From assembly GCA_000934455.1 (NCBI GenBank), contig KN889736.1, positions 2,387 through 39,506 of the forward strand: a stretch of 37,120 nt of DNA, written 5' to 3'. The notes under the pieces are model-generated. The model had not been told where the DNA came from and did not search any database. It was given only the letters and a program-made list of their open reading frames with translations. The position numbers were made by a program, and so were the translations under genes. The stretch comes from Apostichopus parvimensis (lineage: Eukaryota; Echinodermata; Holothuroidea; Aspidochirotida; Stichopodidae). Of the stretch, positions 32,901 to 37,120 are shown one piece after another; the first letter of the stretch is position 1, and the number at the start of each line of letters is the position of its first letter.

Positions 32901-34233
32901 CATCCTTTTTGCAAAATGTTTAAGATTCGAGCCATTTCTTGTGCAAAATATGTTTGGTACATGTTTGGAGTAGCATTAGGATCACATATGATCAGGCATA
33001 ACTAATTGGAGTGATACTTAAATGCAACATGCTCCTTTAATATTGGATTTGGGGACACACCCCTGATGTGATTTACAGAGTTCACTCAACAGTCACTTAA
33101 ACTATTACTGTTTTACAACAAATAATCTTAAAAGAACTGTCAGACTCTGGCTGTTTAGAATCTTTCTACAATCCTGTTAAAACAACAGAGATGGTTCAAC
33201 ATTTTATGCCATCTTCATGACGTTTGATGGCTTACAGGTATAATGAAACAAACCACATTTACCATATCCTCTCCAAGATATGACCTAATGATGCCAGCAC
33301 CCTCTCCAATCTCATTGACCACAACCACCACCTTCAATAGTAAATTTTAAATTTGCCATCACACCACTGAGTTCAATGTGGCTGAAGGGGTCAAGTTGAA
33401 CTGATCCCTGTCTATCTTCTTCTAGTCTGTGAGTGACCACAAGAGAAGATTATCTGATTACCACTGGAGGACAAAGATTCACCAAAACCACACAGCATCT
33501 TCCCTCCTTACCATCTAATTCAATGGTTAACATATTCTGGGAATGAACAGAAACTTGTTGTCTTTCACAATTAACAAAGAAACCATTCACAATTGTAAAC
33601 CAGTAAACTGGTAATGGATCAAATCTTAAGATAACCCAAACACAAACAGACTTTAGACCTGATGGTATCAGATGTTGACTTTCGGTTTAATTACAACCAT
33701 CTATGTTTGGGTTATTGGCCCATTGAACCAACAATACATGTTTGCTTGAAAGCTGACTCATTGTGTGCATATAGTATACTATACAGTGAGTGTGGAACCA
33801 CATAGATAGGGACAGTGCTCTGCATTGGTCAAAACAGTTGCAAATGGCAGATCAAATTATAATGAAATATTTTCCAAGTAATATGATAGTTGATTTTATC
33901 AGCAAATATTGATCTCCGACTTTCTCTTTCTCTGTTCCACAATTTTACCAAACAATTTATAATTTTGTACTCTGTGGCTTTTATAGGTAACTTTGGGATA
34001 CAGTTTCTGAAGGATTATAAACCACTTCTTCCAGCTCACTAGGAAATCTTGTTTCGTAATAGATAGATGTTATTATTGCAAGTGAGAACCAATTAATCAC
34101 CCACACTGATGAACAGTTCCATAAGCGTAATGATTTAGTTTTCGTGCAGACCATAAAGCTTTATTTAAATTCATTCTGAAATTTTTGTCCGCTACAAGAA
34201 ATAGTTTACCTTCTATCTACTTTCTGTTTTGAA
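29949..34233. other. Gene-free stretch
   Basis: Holds an (ATA)n microsatellite (32749-32770) and a CpG-containing segment near 30785-30990 with no supported exon. A hydrophobic plus frame at 32464-32667, preceded by a TTTCAG, is not called. No gene or RNA supported. Confidence 0.35.
32749..32770. repeat. (ATA)n microsatellite
   Basis: About seven ATA/TAA units. Confidence 0.85.
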
Positions 34234-34379
34234 GCCACAGGAAATGGCAAGCATCTTCAAGGTGTGTATTAAAGACACAGGAAATGGATTGCACATCTTC
34301 AATTTTCGTGCAAGCGACAGAAAATAGCTCGCATTTTCAAGCTGTTGTTAGCAACAGGAAATAGCTATTGTAAAAGGTA
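34234..34379 (+). repeat. Degenerate ~40-bp tandem repeat with ACAGGAAAT core
   Basis: Four units start at 34234, 34274, 34314 and 34351 (40, 40, 37 and about 29 bases). Each opens GxxACAGGAAATxG, with ACAGAAAAT in the third unit, and the first three continue with a GCATCTTCAA-like segment. The conserved core resembles ETS or NFAT sites (GGAAA). Confidence 0.85.
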
Positions 34380-35013
34380 CAGGACATTGTGAACACGATA
34401 CTTTAATAACAACTTTAACACATTATGCTATGATACCGGCTAACTGCACCCAAACTTTAAGATTTGAGAATATACTAATACCCCAAGCTTATAAATTTGG
34501 TTATTTGTGGAATGAGGATAAGTTTGAGTACGTCTCCTAAACATATGCACTCCCATCATTTGGGGCACTGCAGTGCCGAAAATGTTACTAATTGGTATAG
34601 GCTAGATTCAGGCTAGATTTAAGTGCACATGTTCAGGAGACAGGTGAGGGAGGAACAGAGTATCCTGAGAGTGAATCCTTCTTTACATAGTAAATCTCTT
34701 TTCATAGTAAATAATATACCTTGTTCAGTATATAACAGATATGGAGGTTCATTAGACCTCAGATATATACATTGATAAATTACCCAAAACCTTCATGGCA
34801 GCCTAGCTACAGCCTGTGATTGGTTGGTAGGAATAAAGAACTTTTCGGCAATGTTGTTAAGTCAATATCCAGCCTCCAAACTGTCTGACTTTAGTTTAAA
34901 TAATTTCCAATACACCCAATTTAGGCAATGCCTTATGATGCCAAAAGTTTATAAAGTACGCTGAGGTAGTACAAAGGATCGAATCCAGAACATGTATTAC
35001 TCAGAAAGGAAGT

Positions 35014-35049
35014 GGGGGGGGAGGGGTGGTGGTGGTGGTGGGGTTAGGG
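35014..35049 (+). repeat. G-rich tract with (TGG)n and G-quadruplex potential
   Basis: A G8 run, GAGGGG, about five TGG triplets, GGGG and a TTAGGG. This satisfies a G-quadruplex pattern on the plus strand. The single TTAGGG is not telomeric. Confidence 0.75.
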
Positions 35050-35281
35050 TAAAGCAATATGACAGCAACATTTGGGGCCCAAGAATGTGGGTATCTAGAG
35101 CAAACTCATATCAGCTTCAAATCGGCAGAAGTTTTCTTCTTCCTTCAACAAGGAATCAAAACAATAAATATAAGGAGAACTTTTATCTTCATGTTCCTTA
35201 ATAGACTTTGACTTCCTAACTTCTTTTCAACTTCAAATCTGTTTCCACAAGAGGAGGTCACATAGAGTCCATTTACTTTCT

Positions 35282-35287
35282 TTTATT
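35282..35287 (-). terminator. Polyadenylation hexamer AATAAA (minus strand)
   Basis: Lies about 80 bases beyond the stop of the candidate terminal exon at 35365-35500. Confidence 0.25.
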
Positions 35288-35364
35288 ACTGACCAATATC
35301 AAGTAGAGTGGACTGGATTTGATTCTCTTCTCATGAAGCCGGGATGAGTCAGCATTTAAACCTC

Positions 35365-35500
35365 TTAGAGTGATAGAAGCTGATAATTAAGAAAACTCAT
35401 CTTCTTCAAGTGAAAGAACTTCAGGATTTCCTCAAAAGAAGTATAAACATCCAACTCCTTGTGCAGTGTAAAAGCCACAAATTCTATCCAAGGTAATGTC
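35365..35500 (-). CDS. Candidate terminal coding exon (minus strand)
   Basis: On the minus strand a strong pyrimidine tract (GATTTTTTTCTTTCAATGTCTAG is about 23 bases; AG at plus 35501-35502) precedes one base and 44 open codons ending in TAA at 35365-35367. The peptide begins TLPWIEFVAFTLHKELD, continues through EEILKFFHLKKM and ends NYQLLSL. An AATAAA follows about 80 bases downstream, giving a full terminal-exon layout. It has no recognised domain. The frame would need a preceding exon that leaves two bases of a codon, and none was found to the right edge. Confidence 0.3.
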
Positions 35501-35502
35501 CT

Positions 35503-37050
35503 AGACATTGAAAGAAAAAAATCTTTTCTGTGGCTACCTTGATGTGAATGCCTTCCAGAATGCAATAACTTTCACGGTATTCTGGTGAAGCAGATGTGAC
35601 ATTTTAAGATCTATGGGGAATATTGTAGTTCCATTTAACAAATTTTAAGGTCTAACCGCCACCTTCTCCAAAATGAGCCTCGTTCAGTCCGAAAGATTTA
35701 TTTTGAGGTTATTAGATCCACTTCTCTAAAAGCTTCTCTATGAATTACAGCTTGCATTTACAAGACATACAGACTGGCTGGCAATACCGAGAGAGAGAGC
35801 GCGGAGTAAAGAGTTCTACATTTTAAAAATATTCACCACATGAGAATTGAGAATCAGGAAAATAAGTGTGCGCTATTCCTAGTACAATTAAGATACTGAC
35901 TTTTGATAAAGGCATCCCATCAACATTTATTTGGTTGATATTATAAACATACAACAAGTACAGACTGGAAGATCTACACCACAAAAGTGAAAAGAGAAAT
36001 TAAGACTAAAGATCAGCATATCAGACTTTTGATTAACATTTTATTCTCACTATTCTAATCATCTCGTCTTCCTAAATTTAACCAAACTTAACACTGCAAC
36101 CTAATGAGGCCTAACTTTGTTGTTATTGTGTACTACTGTACTTAGCCTTCAAACTCTACCACTCCATGATGAGCAAAATTGGTGATAAAAAAAAATGTTG
36201 TAGGCCTAAATAAGTTTTTAACCAAGCATAAAAGAGACTAGTATATACACGTAGCTAAAAAGTATCTGAACTGCTGAAAGCAAAATTTATAGACATCTTG
36301 TTCTTCAATATAATAGCATGACAAAAGCCTGAAAATCACAGTTCTCGTGAATATTTATATCCTTTCTTCACAATATTGTACTTGTCTTTTTAGTTACACA
36401 AACACTTAGAAACACTTTCTAGCATTTATAAGAGGCCACCTTAAAAGCCAAGGTTCATACACAAGACTTTCATTTTACACATCACAAGGGCTCAAACATT
36501 ATACAGCACTTTACTGTAAGTTTGGAATACATTTCGGGTAATGATTGCTTGGAATGGGTACGGAATATCTAAATTATACTGTAAAAAGCAGACAAGGTGC
36601 TCCACCTATTACTGAATATGTTATTATAAGGTATAGTATGTTTGTACTATAGTAGTGTTTGGTTCGACAGAATCACAGTAATTATCAGCTATAATTGAGA
36701 AACAAAATTCATTAACCTCAGTAGGTTGCAGACAGCTAGGTTACAGAGAATCAAAGTAACTTTCATGAAAACACAAAACACAGCTACAGTATACGCAGAA
36801 TGTACAAACTATAAAAGTATTCCCACTATTTACTAACAATTATGGTTACATAACAGTACTTACTTAAAATACACTGTACACTTGGGGCGACTTGGATGAG
36901 TCAATATGAAACTTTTAGGCGATACTCCTTCATGTACAAGTTCCCACTGTACCTGCATAGCACATAGGTCTGTCTCGTAATGTTCTTTACAGTGTAAAAC
37001 TTAATATGGATCTGTGCAGACGATACCAACCAAATACTTTGAACAGTGAT
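35503..37050. other. Gene-free stretch
   Basis: AT-rich DNA with several TACTGTA/TACAGTA words and a short GAGAGAGAGCGCGGAG patch near 35790. No gene, RNA or larger repeat supported. Confidence 0.35.
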
Positions 37051-37055
37051 TTTCA

Positions 37056-37068
37056 AATAAACTTTATT
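37056..37068. terminator. Back-to-back polyadenylation hexamers on both strands
   Basis: AATAAA on the plus strand (37056-37061) sits next to AATAAA on the minus strand (TTTATT at 37063-37068). This is the arrangement expected between convergent transcripts, but it is only a short AT-rich word pair and no exon adjoins it in the window. Confidence 0.25.
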
Positions 37069-37120
37069 TCGTTATTTACAAAGGAAGAATGATGACTTCC
37101 TGTCTTTTCATTAAAATGTG

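Noticed and set aside
34962..34971. TGAGGTAGTA, identical to the first ten bases of let-7
   Set aside because: The match ends after ten bases and the flanks contain no complementary arm for a precursor hairpin, so it is treated as chance.
35041..35049. TTAGGG telomere-like unit
   Set aside because: Only a single unit, embedded in a general G-rich tract.

Overview
This window looks like non-coding DNA from an animal nuclear genome. It is AT-rich, depleted in CpG outside a few short clusters, and full of short tandem repeats. Every long reading frame is short (151 codons at most) and none has the start, length or neighbours of a bacterial gene. A tRNA-derived SINE with a (CATA)n tail at 26388-26633 and a decayed retroelement ORF1-like relic at 12975-13237 point to an invertebrate metazoan. 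An echinoderm or another marine deuterostome is a guess from the style of the repeats, not something shown by a recognised gene. No protein family could be named with confidence, so all coding calls are single candidate exons based on splice signals, frame and base composition.

Layout. At the left edge (1-389, minus strand) two short exon-like blocks are separated by a 142-base intron and join in a consistent reading frame, probably part of a gene running off the left edge. From 390 to about 14.7 kb lies gene-poor DNA holding a palindromic AGGTCA element (692-703), a dimeric ~110-bp minisatellite (5423-5866), microsatellites, a poly-C tract, a G-rich tract (12884-12961) and the retroelement relic. 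A CpG-dense patch at 14789-15070 ends in a GTAAGT donor on the minus strand. It lies back to back with a short plus-strand ATG exon (15184-15235) that also ends in a GTAAGA donor, so 15070-15183 may be a bidirectional promoter. A second CpG-dense patch (17243-17515) has a good plus-strand donor.

From 17.5 to 27 kb there is one internal exon-like block (19729-19882, plus), a diverged duplication (18337-18889), a hairpin flanked by 9-bp direct repeats (21689-21770), the SINE, and a possible terminal exon on the minus strand (26923-27012) with a polyadenylation signal. From 27 to 37 kb the main features are a perfect 51-bp duplication next to a G17 run, a cluster of nuclear-receptor-type DR1 sites (29721-29939), a 40-bp repeat carrying ACAGGAAAT (34234-34379), a G-rich tract (35014-35049), another possible minus-strand terminal exon (35365-35500), and back-to-back polyadenylation hexamers near the right edge.

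No CRISPR array, operon, rRNA, functional tRNA or intact transposase or reverse transcriptase was seen. The most interesting signals are regulatory and structural: the DR1 array, the SINE's three-hairpin body, the putative divergent promoter, the dimeric minisatellite and the 21.7-kb hairpin. I found no convincing new biological system; the candidate exons need transcript evidence before being treated as genes.
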